Assembly: GCF_900184685.1 (NCBI RefSeq)
Contig: NZ_FXXL01000003.1
Coordinates: 186,001 to 250,000, forward strand
DNA length: 64,000 nucleotides
Direction of reading: 5' to 3'
From: Butyricimonas sp. Marseille-P3923
Lineage (GTDB): Bacteria; Bacteroidota; Bacteroidia; Bacteroidales; Marinifilaceae
This document shows positions 7,246-16,624 of the stretch, piece after piece. Numbering within the stretch: position 1 is the stretch's first letter; every line of letters begins with the position of its first letter. The notes under the pieces are model-generated. The model was given only the letters and a program-made list of their open reading frames with translations. It had not been told where the DNA came from and made no database searches. A program made the translations under genes and the position numbers.

Positions 7246-10200
7246 GTCGGGGATTAGAAAAAGAATGAGAAAGTTTTGGCTCGTGTTAGCCTTGGCCATG
7301 GGATGTCTCTTGGTGGCTTCGTTGTGGGAAACCTCTTTGAGTGATTGGTCGGCGGATTCCCAAGTCGCTCTTTTTCAGGCTCAATTGCAAGCGGAAGAGA
7401 AGCATTTGGACGAACAGTTGCAGAAGTTGGACGAGAATACTCAGATTTCCAAAAGTAACTGGCGGATGCGGAATTCGATCCTGCTCGGCTTCAAGAATGG
7501 GCAATTGGTGTACTGGAGTGACGAACGGGTGGGGACTCCCAACCTATACGAGCGTTTGAAGGAGGGGGGCGAGTTAGTGAAGTTGAATAATTTGTATTTT
7601 GATGTCCGAAAGCGGTTTATCGGGGACATGGAGTATTACGGGCTTTTATTTATTAAAGAGGATTATCCTTATTCCAGCAGTTACGTGAAGAATCATTTTA
7701 ACCCGCGGTTCGGGAGTAATCTGGATGATGCCAGTAAAGTGACGATCAAGAATGTATGGGAAGAGGGAGGGTACACGATATATAGCCGGGACGGGAAAGC
7801 GCTGTTCAAGATCGAGAGTAACGTGGGGTACGGGGATACATTGCCGAATTATTTTTTGCTGGTACTCTATTTCGTGTTTCTCTATCTCTTGTTTTATGCT
7901 TACGAGATATCGCTGGATCGCTCCGTGAGTTTCAGGGAACAGGTGGGACATTCGTTTGGGTTCCTCTGCCTGTTGATTCTGCTGCGGGTAATCATGGTGA
8001 GGTTTCAGGTGCCGTACTCGCTTTATCATTTGTCGATCTTCGCGAACAGCAAGGTGGCCGGAGGCGGCTCGTTTATTGTCTCGGTGGGAGATTTGTTCGT
8101 GACGATGTTTTGTTTGGCACATTATCTTTTTATCACGTTCAATAAGTTGCGGATAAGATATAATGAATACCGTTTGATGCGCTATCGGTGGCTTTTTCTC
8201 GCGGGCTTCGTGTTCGTGGCTTTTATCTACACGAATTTGCTTCATTTTTCAATCAAGACGTTGATAGAGAGTACGTCTATCAGTTTGAATATAGCTCGTC
8301 TGATTAATGTCGATTTCTCGTCCGTGGTAGCGTTTGTAACTTTGATTATCGCGGGTATGGGATTTATCGTGTTGATCAATAGTTCCGTCCGTTATTTTCG
8401 GAACCTTTTCACGATGAAACAAGCGTTGCTCGGGGTGACAATCGTGATCTTGTTTTGCGCGGCTCTTTGTTATTTCTTTAATTTTTCGTTGACTCCTTTG
8501 GAGTGCTTGTTTACTTTGTCGCTTTACCTTTTGTTTATACTGGGGATTTACCTGATGAAGATGGATGCCCAGAAAAGCGTATTTATGCTTGCTCTCGTGG
8601 TGGTTTGCGTTTATATCATCTTTTTGGCCAAGAGTAACGAGATGGAACGCGAGTTGAAAATTCGTGCCGATTATATCGTCCAGATCGTGAAAGAAGTTGA
8701 TCCCGTGTTCGAGGAGAAGTTGGTCGAGATCAACAATGAGATCATGAAAAGTACGAAGGTCGATTCACTGATCAGTGTCGGGGACGAGAAGGTGCTGGCC
8801 CGGTATATTTCGGAAGAATTGCTGGATATGACGGGATTTTACTATGATTGCGAAACTATTATATGCACGGGACGGGATACCATACTGGTAACTCCGAAAC
8901 ACGTGAAATACGGTTGCTATGATTATTACGACGGTATGATAGACAGTCTCGGGATAAGAGTGGATAGTACTTTATTTTATAATATTGATCTGTTTGACGG
9001 ACAGAACGTGTACTTGGGGCGTTATATGTTGCCGGACGTGAAGAACGGCAGTTGCCTGTATATCCGTTTTACTTCTAAGAAAGGACACGAGGGAATAGGG
9101 TATGCGCAGATATTGTCGCGGGAGACAGATTTGGAGAATGAATTCGTGTATCCCTATTCGTATGCCAAGTACCGGAAGGGGGTGCTTGTAGATGCTGACG
9201 GAACTTTTAATTACCCGCGCTCTACCGAGCGTTTCGGGGCATACGAGCATGCCCGCACGATTAATGTGGACGGGTATTCCCACATGATCGTTCCGATTAA
9301 AGAGGAAGGTATTTGCGTTGTCAGTCTGGCGGATGACGTGTTTGCGTTGTACTATATGAACCTGTTGTACGCTATTTTCGTGAGTGCTATACTGACGTCT
9401 TACGGGATGTTTTTCCGGTTTGACGGCGGGTGGGAAAATTTCCGTCAAGTGAGTTTGAAGTCAAGGATCAAAAGTAATATTATTTCGCTGGTTGCCGGTT
9501 TGTTCGTGCTTATGACGATTATGAGTATCGTCGGGAATGCCGCTAGTTTCGAACGTCGGCACAGTGAAACGCTTGTTCAGGTGTCGAAGTATATCACGAG
9601 CGAGTTGGAGCGCTACAATTGCGTGGATGCGGATAAGTGTCCGGAGATCGAGACGGCGTTGAGGAGATTGGCGGATGTGCTTTGGGTTGATATTAATGTT
9701 TATAATTGGGGTGGTGAGTTGGTTGCTACTTCCCGACCGATGATTTTCGAGAAAGGGTTTGACGGGACATTGTTGAATCCCGAGGCTTACAGGAAAGTCG
9801 TGACGCAAGAGCAAATGAGTTTCGTGCAGGACGAACGGATTGCCGAGATGATCTATATGGCGGTTTATATGCCGCTAGTGCTGGAATCGGGAGAGAGATA
9901 CGTGTTGAGTATTCCTTATTTTACCAAAGGGGAAGAGCTGAACAAAGATATTTTCCTGACCGTGATAGTCGCGGTGAATATCGCGATGATTGTTATGGTA
10001 TTGGCTTTTATTTTATCCAGCGTGGTTGCCGAGCGAATCACGAAGCCGTTGCAGGTCGTGAACGATAAGTTGAGACGGATGCGGGTAGGGGGTAAGAACG
10101 AGAAAATTATTTATAACCAGAAAGATGAAATCGGGTTACTGGTGAAGGAGTACAACGCGATGGTGGATAAACTGGAAGCGAATGTCAAGCAATTGGCGAA

Positions 10201-10888
10201 GTCCGAACGCGAGAGTGCTTGGAGGGAGATGGCAAGGCAGATAGCGCATGAGATTAAGAATCCGCTAACGCCGATGAAGTTGAATTTGCAATTTATGCAA
10301 CGTACTTTGCAGAAAGGGGATATTGAGGAAGTTCGGCTGCGGTTTAAAGATATATCTTCGGTTTTGATCGAGCAGATAGACCACATGGCGTCTATCGCTT
10401 CCGCATTCTCTGATTTTGCTAAATTACAGGTGGCGAATAATGAGTGGTTTGATCTGAGTGAGCTTGTGGATGGGTGTGCCAAGTTGTTCCACGAGAACGT
10501 GGCGAACATGACATGTGACATAGAGCCGGGTGTTTTTGTATATGGAGATCGGGATCAGGTGAACCGGGTGGTTGTGAATCTGCTGAAAAACGCGGAACAA
10601 AGTATCCCGGAAGACCGGGAAGGACACGTTCACGTGCAGTTGAAGACGGCATTGGGCAAGATTATTTTGTTCGTGCGGGATAACGGTTGTGGTATTCCGG
10701 AAGGTATCCGGGATAAGATTTCCGAACCGAATTTCACGACCAAATCAGGTGGTACCGGACTCGGACTGGCAATGTCGTACAAGATTATAGAGAGTATGGG
10801 TGGAACGATCTCTTTCGAGAGCGAAGAGAACGAGGGTACAACTTTCTACGTGACATTAAGACATGATAAGGGGGAGTCGGAGGAGTAG
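7238..10888 (+). CDS. Large NtrY-like membrane sensor histidine kinase
   Basis: The 1216-residue inner-membrane kinase opens with a membrane anchor and extracytoplasmic segment, continues with a block of about nine hydrophobic helices (roughly residues 200-480), a second sensor region and another transmembrane pair, then HAMP (about 930-980), HisKA with IAHEIKNPLTPMKLNLQ (His near 1004), and an HATPase domain with N box NLLKNAEQS, DNGCGIP and GGTGLGLAMS. The EIKNPLTP form is typical of NtrY-family kinases. The ATG lies inside the 3' end of rlmH. No response regulator is adjacent. The ligand is unknown. Confidence 0.9.
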   Translation: MSKSGIRKRMRKFWLVLALAMGCLLVASLWETSLSDWSADSQVALFQAQLQAEEKHLDEQLQKLDENTQISKSNWRMRNSILLGFKNGQLVYWSDERVGTPNLYERLKEGGELVKLNNLYFDVRKRFIGDMEYYGLLFIKEDYPYSSSYVKNHFNPRFGSNLDDASKVTIKNVWEEGGYTIYSRDGKALFKIESNVGYGDTLPNYFLLVLYFVFLYLLFYAYEISLDRSVSFREQVGHSFGFLCLLILLRVIMVRFQVPYSLYHLSIFANSKVAGGGSFIVSVGDLFVTMFCLAHYLFITFNKLRIRYNEYRLMRYRWLFLAGFVFVAFIYTNLLHFSIKTLIESTSISLNIARLINVDFSSVVAFVTLIIAGMGFIVLINSSVRYFRNLFTMKQALLGVTIVILFCAALCYFFNFSLTPLECLFTLSLYLLFILGIYLMKMDAQKSVFMLALVVVCVYIIFLAKSNEMERELKIRADYIVQIVKEVDPVFEEKLVEINNEIMKSTKVDSLISVGDEKVLARYISEELLDMTGFYYDCETIICTGRDTILVTPKHVKYGCYDYYDGMIDSLGIRVDSTLFYNIDLFDGQNVYLGRYMLPDVKNGSCLYIRFTSKKGHEGIGYAQILSRETDLENEFVYPYSYAKYRKGVLVDADGTFNYPRSTERFGAYEHARTINVDGYSHMIVPIKEEGICVVSLADDVFALYYMNLLYAIFVSAILTSYGMFFRFDGGWENFRQVSLKSRIKSNIISLVAGLFVLMTIMSIVGNAASFERRHSETLVQVSKYITSELERYNCVDADKCPEIETALRRLADVLWVDINVYNWGGELVATSRPMIFEKGFDGTLLNPEAYRKVVTQEQMSFVQDERIAEMIYMAVYMPLVLESGERYVLSIPYFTKGEELNKDIFLTVIVAVNIAMIVMVLAFILSSVVAERITKPLQVVNDKLRRMRVGGKNEKIIYNQKDEIGLLVKEYNAMVDKLEANVKQLAKSERESAWREMARQIAHEIKNPLTPMKLNLQFMQRTLQKGDIEEVRLRFKDISSVLIEQIDHMASIASAFSDFAKLQVANNEWFDLSELVDGCAKLFHENVANMTCDIEPGVFVYGDRDQVNRVVVNLLKNAEQSIPEDREGHVHVQLKTALGKIILFVRDNGCGIPEGIRDKISEPNFTTKSGGTGLGLAMSYKIIESMGGTISFESEENEGTTFYVTLRHDKGESEE

Positions 10889-10892
10889 TTTT

Positions 10893-11924
10893 TCAATCTA
10901 AAATTTGAAATTTAAAATCTAAAATAGCTTTAGCTTTTTGGGCTACTGCTTGGGGGGTGATGTCGACCATACATTTTTGCCAGACGGGTTGTTTGCATTT
11001 TCCTCTACCGTCTTTCGTGCAGGGACGACAGGGAAGGTTTACTTCCATGACTTCGGCTTCTTTTCCGGTGGGGAAACCGAACGCGGTGGGACCCATCAAG
11101 GCTATGGAGGGCGTGTGGAACAGATCGGCGGCATGCAGGAAGCCGGTATCGCCACTGATGACAAGGTGAGATTGCTTCACTAGGTAACAGGATTCCAACA
11201 GAGAGGTTTGTCCGGCGAGGTTGTTCACTCGTTCGGGGGCGATGGCTTTGATTGTTTCACAGAATGTGTCTGTCGGTCCGGCGAGAATGATAAATCGGTA
11301 TTCCGGCATAAGTTGGATAACTTGCTGCCAATGGCTGACTGGCCAGCGTTTCATTTCCCAGTTGGCCGAGGGAACTAGGGTAATGGTCTTCGGGGTAAAG
11401 GTGCGGGCAAAGTGTTCTTTGTATTCTTCGGGGAAGCACCAGTCGGAATAATCCGATTCGAAATTCGTGATACTCCATTTCGCGAGAGGTTTCCGGTAAG
11501 AAATGATACCCCGGAAGGGTTTGTCGAATTTGTTGATTCCCAGTTTGAAAAGCAAGAAACGTTTCCACCGTTCTTTGCCGCGTAGCGTGTAGTGCGGTCC
11601 TCTCGGGAACAAAGAGTAAAAGGGAGGTAATAACACGGCTTTCAATATGTTCGAGCGGATATTACTGTGTGCGTCATAAATGTAATCGAATTTCTCGGCT
11701 TTCAGTTCTTTTGCCATGCGAAGTAAACCTTTCAACCCCGTTTTCTTGTCAAATCCCCAAACCCGGTCGATACGTTTGTCCATATTGAGAAAAGAGCCCA
11801 TGTCTTTACGGGCAATCCAGTGTATTTCTGCGTCCGGGAAGTGATTTTTGATCCCGTTTACCACGTTCATGCATTGGATGATATCTCCGATGGAACTGAA
11901 TCTAATAATGAGAAATTTAGCCAT
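10893..11924 (-). CDS. Glycosyltransferase family 9 (heptosyltransferase-like)
   Basis: Resembles ADP-heptose:LPS heptosyltransferases, which add core sugars to lipid A at the inner membrane. Family signatures are the N-terminal IIRFSSIGDIIQ and the C-terminal nucleotide-sugar part SGDTGFLHAA followed by ALMGPT, plus a Cys-rich tail (PCRPCTKDGRGKC) common in Bacteroidetes members. I take the ATG at 11924 (343 aa) because this motif starts there; the longer frame adds 35 implausible residues. The last residues (LDFKFQILD) are encoded by an intergenic AT repeat, so the true ancestral end may have been earlier. It diverges from pssA. Donor and acceptor are not determined. Confidence 0.88.
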   Translation of the reverse strand: MAKFLIIRFSSIGDIIQCMNVVNGIKNHFPDAEIHWIARKDMGSFLNMDKRIDRVWGFDKKTGLKGLLRMAKELKAEKFDYIYDAHSNIRSNILKAVLLPPFYSLFPRGPHYTLRGKERWKRFLLFKLGINKFDKPFRGIISYRKPLAKWSITNFESDYSDWCFPEEYKEHFARTFTPKTITLVPSANWEMKRWPVSHWQQVIQLMPEYRFIILAGPTDTFCETIKAIAPERVNNLAGQTSLLESCYLVKQSHLVISGDTGFLHAADLFHTPSIALMGPTAFGFPTGKEAEVMEVNLPCRPCTKDGRGKCKQPVWQKCMVDITPQAVAQKAKAILDFKFQILD

Positions 11925-12017
11925 GTCGATAACAATTTTGCAACAAAAGTAATAAAAATGTAGTTTACCTATTGTAAAAAGAAGTATTTTCGTGTTCGAA
12001 TCATAAAAGTATAGTCC

Positions 12018-12863
12018 ATGAAAAAACATATCCCAAATCTGATCACGTGTCTGAATGTTACTTCCGGAGCGTTGGCTATTTATATGGCGTTTAACGGTAA
12101 TTTGCTAATCGCTGCATGGCTGGTGATTCTTGCCATGGTGTTTGATTTTTTTGACGGTTTTGCCGCACGCCTTCTACACGTGAAATCGGATATGGGGAAA
12201 GAACTCGATTCTTTGGCGGATATGGTGAGTTTCGGTGTGATGCCGGCGGTGATGGCGTATTTCCTGATTCGGGAAACATTTTGTTCTTTTGCTCCGGGAG
12301 AGACATATTATTGGGTGGAACGGGTGCTGTCGGCTGTTCCCTTGTTGGTGCCTGCTTTTTCTGCTTATCGTTTGGCTAAATTCAATCTCGATACCCGGCA
12401 GACACATTCGTTTATCGGGTTGCCGACTCCCTCGAACGCGTTGTTTTGGGTGATGTTGGTGTTTTGTTTCTATTACCAGCCGGAGTTTTTCAAGACGACG
12501 TGGGGTAATCCTTGGCTTTTAGCAGGATGTTCCTTTGTATTAGCATTATTGTTGATTAGTGAGGTACCCATGTTTTCTTTGAAATTGACTAATTTTTCAT
12601 GGAAAGAGAATAGTCTTTTGTATTGTTTCGTGAGTACTATTATGATTGGTTTTGCCGTGTGGGGAGTGAAAGCGTTGACTTGGATGATACCTGTTTATGT
12701 GCTCATATCATGCCATGGTTATAGGAAGAATTATAATTGGATGATATTTTTTGGGATAGTCCTGCTATTACTTTGGGCTATGCGTCAAGAGGCATTGTTT
12801 ATAATTATTCCGGCTTACCTGATTGTTGTCATTGTGAGATTGACTTCCCGGTCAAATCAATAA
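12018..12863 (+). CDS. pssA: PssA, CDP-diacylglycerol-serine O-phosphatidyltransferase
   Basis: Makes phosphatidylserine from CDP-diacylglycerol and serine, the step before phosphatidylethanolamine. The CDP-alcohol phosphatidyltransferase motif DGx2ARx8Gx3Dx3D is complete (DGFAARLLHVKSDMGKELDS, about residues 48-67), and the rest is a series of membrane helices, as expected for the integral-membrane form. Length 281 aa; the C-terminal part holds extra hydrophobic helices. Its 3' end overlaps the convergent HU-CCDC81 gene by 35 bp. Confidence 0.93.
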   Translation: MKKHIPNLITCLNVTSGALAIYMAFNGNLLIAAWLVILAMVFDFFDGFAARLLHVKSDMGKELDSLADMVSFGVMPAVMAYFLIRETFCSFAPGETYYWVERVLSAVPLLVPAFSAYRLAKFNLDTRQTHSFIGLPTPSNALFWVMLVFCFYYQPEFFKTTWGNPWLLAGCSFVLALLLISEVPMFSLKLTNFSWKENSLLYCFVSTIMIGFAVWGVKALTWMIPVYVLISCHGYRKNYNWMIFFGIVLLLLWAMRQEALFIIIPAYLIVVIVRLTSRSNQ

Positions 12864-13533
12864 CGGGATCGTAATCCACGAAATCACAGTCGGGAGAAAT
12901 CTTTGCCGTTTCCTCCGTTTGAATCAATTTACTTTTCATGGATGCGGGTTGCATATTACTCAAGTTGGCGGCTGTGTCCCCTTGGAATATATCCTGTTGC
13001 GAGAGTACCACGATTCCCGCGATCATGGCTGCCGATAGTCCGAATTTGAACAGACGGGTAACTAGGTTTCCGGATTCGGTATTTATGTATTCTCCGTTTG
13101 TCTTCTTAACTTTTTTGCCGTTTGCCACGAGGGGCATTGCTTCCATTCCCATGACGTCGGGCAGGAAGTTGTGGTTAGCAGATTCGAAGAGAATATTGAA
13201 ACGGCGGTCTACACTGAGCGTCCCTATTTTGCCGAAGTCTACTTTTTGCTTTTGGTTCAATCTTACTTTTACCTCTTCGCGGAATAAGGCGAGGCGGCGT
13301 TGTGCTTTCTCGTAATCGATTTGTTCCTTGCGGGCGATCCAATTGATCAAAAGTCCGTCATTCTGTTTCAAGTGTTTGTTGAACACGACCTTTTTGGCAG
13401 GGGGGATGATCATCCCTGTCTTGTCGTTGATCGTTGCTCCGGTATAGTTGCAGATAAAGCCTCCTAGCCCGGGGACTATCACGCAATCATGCAGATATAA
13501 CAATTCTTCTATGTGTTCAACGTATTTATTCAT
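12829..13533 (-). CDS. HU-CCDC81-type membrane protein without SPOR domain
   Basis: The N-terminal half (about residues 1-135) matches the prokaryotic HU-CCDC81 domains of Bacteroidetes (MNKYVEHIEELLYLHDCVIV, PGLGGFICNY, FGKIGTLSVD), predicted to be DNA- or protein-binding. A basic stretch, one transmembrane helix (SAAMIAGIVVLSQ, about 175-187) and a short polar tail follow. Many relatives continue into a C-terminal SPOR domain; here the protein stops at 234 aa without one. It may bridge envelope and nucleoid, which is speculation. The 3' end overlaps pssA tail to tail. Confidence 0.85.
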   Translation of the reverse strand: MNKYVEHIEELLYLHDCVIVPGLGGFICNYTGATINDKTGMIIPPAKKVVFNKHLKQNDGLLINWIARKEQIDYEKAQRRLALFREEVKVRLNQKQKVDFGKIGTLSVDRRFNILFESANHNFLPDVMGMEAMPLVANGKKVKKTNGEYINTESGNLVTRLFKFGLSAAMIAGIVVLSQQDIFQGDTAANLSNMQPASMKSKLIQTEETAKISPDCDFVDYDPVIDLTGKSISQ

Positions 13534-13661
13534 ACGGCAAAGGTAAGAAAAAACGCAAGGTTGTCAAACTCATTTTAGGCATTTCGGATTATTATTATTT
13601 ACTTTGTTCTGTCTATTACAGACACACAGATTGTTATAAATTGAGAAAAAATTATTGGTGT

Positions 13662-14678
13662 ATGAAAATTTTTGTGACAGGAGGTACGGGGTATATCGGG
13701 TCCCACACGGTGGTGGAACTTCAACAGAGTGGTTATGACGTGATTATAGCCGATAATCTAGTAAATTCAAGTATTGACGTGTTGGACGGGATCGAGAAGA
13801 TCACGGGTATTCGTCCCGAATTCGAGGAGATTGATCTTACCGATCGGGTGGCAACGAGAGATTTTTTTATTCGCCATTCGGATATCAAGGCGGTGATTCA
13901 TTTTGCCGCGTTGAAAGCGGTGGGCGAATCCGTGCATAAGCCGTTGGAGTATTATTTCAATAACTTGAATTCATTGATGAACGTGCTCGATGCAATGCGT
14001 GAGTTTCAAGTGCCGAATCTGGTATTCTCTTCTTCTTGCACGGTATACGGGCAAGCGGATGTACTTCCCGTGACGGAAAAGACTCCTCGCCACGAGGCCG
14101 AATCGCCTTACGGGAACACCAAGGTGATGAGTGAAGATATTATCCGTGACTTGATGAAGGTGGAAACGAAGATGAACGCATTGGCTTTGCGTTATTTCAA
14201 CCCGATAGGGGCGCACCCGACTGCCTTAATCGGGGAGTTGCCCAATGGCGTGCCGAATAATCTGATTCCTTACCTGACACAGACCGCTATCGGTATCCGG
14301 GAGCAATTGAGTGTGTTCGGTGATGATTATAATACACCCGACGGGTCACCTTTACGTGATTATATTGACGTGGTGGATTTGGCAAAAGCTCATGTGGTGG
14401 CTATTCGCCGTTTGCTCGAGGGTAAGAATAAGGCGAATTACGAGTTTTTCAATATCGGGACGGGAAAAGGGCTTTCCGTGTTGGAGATCATCCATGCTTT
14501 TGAGCGAGCAACCGGGGTAAAGGTGAATTACAAAATCGTGGGACGTCGTGCCGGTGATATCGAGAAGGTGTGGGCTGATACGACTTTAGCGAATAAAGAG
14601 TTGGGATGGAAGGCTGCGACACCGATCGAGGACACGATGAGGAACGTGTGGAAATGGCAGCAATCGTTAAAGCAATAA
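13662..14678 (+). CDS. galE: GalE, UDP-glucose 4-epimerase
   Basis: Interconverts UDP-galactose and UDP-glucose with bound NAD, feeding the Leloir pathway and surface-sugar synthesis. The extended-SDR features are the Rossmann motif GGTGYIG at the N-terminus, the catalytic SSSCTVYG, and the Tyr-Lys pair in SPYGNTKVMSE. I use ATG 13662 (338 aa), where family members begin, over an upstream TTG that would add seven residues. galK, galM and a sugar transporter of the same pathway are about 42 kb away in this window. A bidirectional terminator follows. Confidence 0.96.
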   Translation: MKIFVTGGTGYIGSHTVVELQQSGYDVIIADNLVNSSIDVLDGIEKITGIRPEFEEIDLTDRVATRDFFIRHSDIKAVIHFAALKAVGESVHKPLEYYFNNLNSLMNVLDAMREFQVPNLVFSSSCTVYGQADVLPVTEKTPRHEAESPYGNTKVMSEDIIRDLMKVETKMNALALRYFNPIGAHPTALIGELPNGVPNNLIPYLTQTAIGIREQLSVFGDDYNTPDGSPLRDYIDVVDLAKAHVVAIRRLLEGKNKANYEFFNIGTGKGLSVLEIIHAFERATGVKVNYKIVGRRAGDIEKVWADTTLANKELGWKAATPIEDTMRNVWKWQQSLKQ

Positions 14679-14679
14679 A

Positions 14680-14707
14680 AAAGGGGTTTTTAAAACCCCT
14701 TTTTTAT
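14680..14707. terminator. Bidirectional terminator between galE and glmS
   Basis: AAAAAAGGGG, TTTTTAAAA and CCCCTTTTTT form a GC stem with A and T tracts on both sides, so it can end both convergent transcripts. Confidence 0.85.
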
Positions 14708-14711
14708 TGCT

Positions 14712-16550
14712 TTATTCTACAGTTACCGATTTTGCAAGGTTGCGCGGCATATCCACGTTACAGCCTCTCATCACTGCAATGTGATAGGAGATGAGTTGTA
14801 ATGGAATCACGTTCAGCAGCGGGGAAAGGAATTCCAGTGTTTCGGGAATTTCGATCACGTGTTCCGCTAGTTTTGTGACTTGCGTGTCGTTATCGTTTAC
14901 CAGAGCGATCACGTGTCCTTTGCGGGACTGTACTTCTTTGATGTTGGAAACGATTTTATCGTAGTAATTGTCGTTCGTGGCAATGGCGAACACGGGCATA
15001 TTCTCGTCAATCAAGGCGATGGGACCGTGTTTCATCTCCGCTGCCGGGTATCCTTCGGCATGGATGTAGGAAATTTCTTTCAACTTCAACGCTCCTTCGA
15101 GAGCCACGGGGAATTGACAACCTCTTCCCAGATAAATGGCATTCGTGGAGTCCTTGTAGATAGCGGAAATTTCTTTGATTATGTTGTCCTTTTCCAGTAT
15201 AGCTTTGACCTTATCCGGTAGGTTATAGAGTTCGTTGATATATTTTTTATATATATCGTCTGCCAGTGTCCCCTTACGGTGACCTATTTGCAAAGCCATC
15301 ATGGCAAGTACCGATATTTGGGCGGTGAACGCTTTCGTGGAGGCGACACCGATTTCCGGTCCCGCGTGGGTGTATACCCCGGCATCCGTTTCGCGTGCGA
15401 TGCTTGAACCGACTACGTTGCAAATGCCTATAACCGTGGCCCCGTGTGTTTTGGCATACTTGATAGCTGCCAATGTGTCGGCTGTTTCTCCACTTTGGGA
15501 GATGGCTATCACGATATCGTTTTCATTCACTATCGGGTTGCGATAACGGAATTCCGAAGCGTATTCCACTTCTACCGGGATACGGGTAAATTCTTCCAGC
15601 ATGTACTCGCCGACTAGTCCGGCATGCCATGACGTTCCGCAACCGATAATGATAATCCGGTGCGCGTTTACCATCTTCGGGATGATTTCAGAGATACCAC
15701 CAAGGTAAATCTCGGAGGCATCCACGTTCACCCGTCCCCGGATAGTGTCATAGATAGAATTTACTTGTTCGAAAATCTCCTTCAACATGAAGTGCGGGAA
15801 ACCGCCTTTTTCTATTTTCTCGATGTCGATATCCACGTGTTGGATGCTTAAAGAAACCGGGGTATTCTTGATCGTTTTCAAGATCATCTCGTCTCTTTTC
15901 AGGATAGCGACATCATCGTCGTTCAGGTAAATCACGTTTTTCGTGTATTCCACGATAGGCGTGGCGTCAGATGCCACGAAATACTCGCCTTGTCCCACTC
16001 CGATTACCAGAGGACTGCCTTTGCGTGCCACCACGAGTTGATCCGCCTCCGCTTTGCACAAAACAACGAGCCCGTAGGCACCGATTACTTTGGTCAGAGC
16101 CAGACGAACCGCGTTTTCTGCATTTATCTGACCTTTCAAGTATATGTACTCGATGAGGTTTGCCAATACTTCCGTGTCGGTTTCGCTTTTGAACGCGTAT
16201 CCTCTTGCCTGTAATTTTTCTTTCAACAGGGAATGATTCTCGATAATACCGTTGTGCACGATAGAGAAAAGACCGTTCATGGAAGTATGCGGGTGAGCGT
16301 TCGCGTCATTCGGCTCACCGTGGGTAGCCCAGCGCGTATGCCCCATCCCGATCGTGGCACTCGTGTCTTCGAGTTCCATGTGTTGTTCGAGGTCGAGCAC
16401 TCTTCCCTTGCATTTGTAAACTCTGATGTCATCGTTGTGAATCAACGCGATCCCGGCAGAATCGTATCCCCGGTATTCCAGGCGTTTCAGACCATTGATT
16501 AAGATCGGACAGGCTTCTTTGGGTCCGATGTATCCCACAATACCACACAT
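14712..16550 (-). CDS. glmS: GlmS, glutamine-fructose-6-phosphate aminotransferase
   Basis: Makes glucosamine-6-phosphate from fructose-6-phosphate and glutamine, the entry to UDP-GlcNAc for peptidoglycan and lipid A. The N-terminal glutaminase domain starts with the nucleophile Cys in MCGIVGYIG and carries HTRWATHGEPN. Two SIS domains follow (GCGTSWHAGL and SQSGETADT in the first), and the protein ends AKSVTVE, as in the family. Length 612 aa is normal. No glmS ribozyme is recognisable upstream, as expected outside Firmicutes. Confidence 0.97.
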   Translation of the reverse strand: MCGIVGYIGPKEACPILINGLKRLEYRGYDSAGIALIHNDDIRVYKCKGRVLDLEQHMELEDTSATIGMGHTRWATHGEPNDANAHPHTSMNGLFSIVHNGIIENHSLLKEKLQARGYAFKSETDTEVLANLIEYIYLKGQINAENAVRLALTKVIGAYGLVVLCKAEADQLVVARKGSPLVIGVGQGEYFVASDATPIVEYTKNVIYLNDDDVAILKRDEMILKTIKNTPVSLSIQHVDIDIEKIEKGGFPHFMLKEIFEQVNSIYDTIRGRVNVDASEIYLGGISEIIPKMVNAHRIIIIGCGTSWHAGLVGEYMLEEFTRIPVEVEYASEFRYRNPIVNENDIVIAISQSGETADTLAAIKYAKTHGATVIGICNVVGSSIARETDAGVYTHAGPEIGVASTKAFTAQISVLAMMALQIGHRKGTLADDIYKKYINELYNLPDKVKAILEKDNIIKEISAIYKDSTNAIYLGRGCQFPVALEGALKLKEISYIHAEGYPAAEMKHGPIALIDENMPVFAIATNDNYYDKIVSNIKEVQSRKGHVIALVNDNDTQVTKLAEHVIEIPETLEFLSPLLNVIPLQLISYHIAVMRGCNVDMPRNLAKSVTVE

Positions 16551-16624
16551 AATGTTTGTCGTGTTTTATATATTTGTTAATAATAAAACAAGCGGCTAAC
16601 AACCATTGCCGCTTGTTTCTATGT

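Noticed and set aside
7646-8245. 199-codon minus-strand ORF within the histidine kinase gene
   Set aside because: Antisense shadow of a well-supported gene with strong domain motifs; no domain in its own translation.
16531-16624. glmS ribozyme or riboswitch upstream of glmS
   Set aside because: The upstream interval is short and A/T-rich, without the conserved ribozyme core; this ribozyme is not expected in Bacteroidetes.
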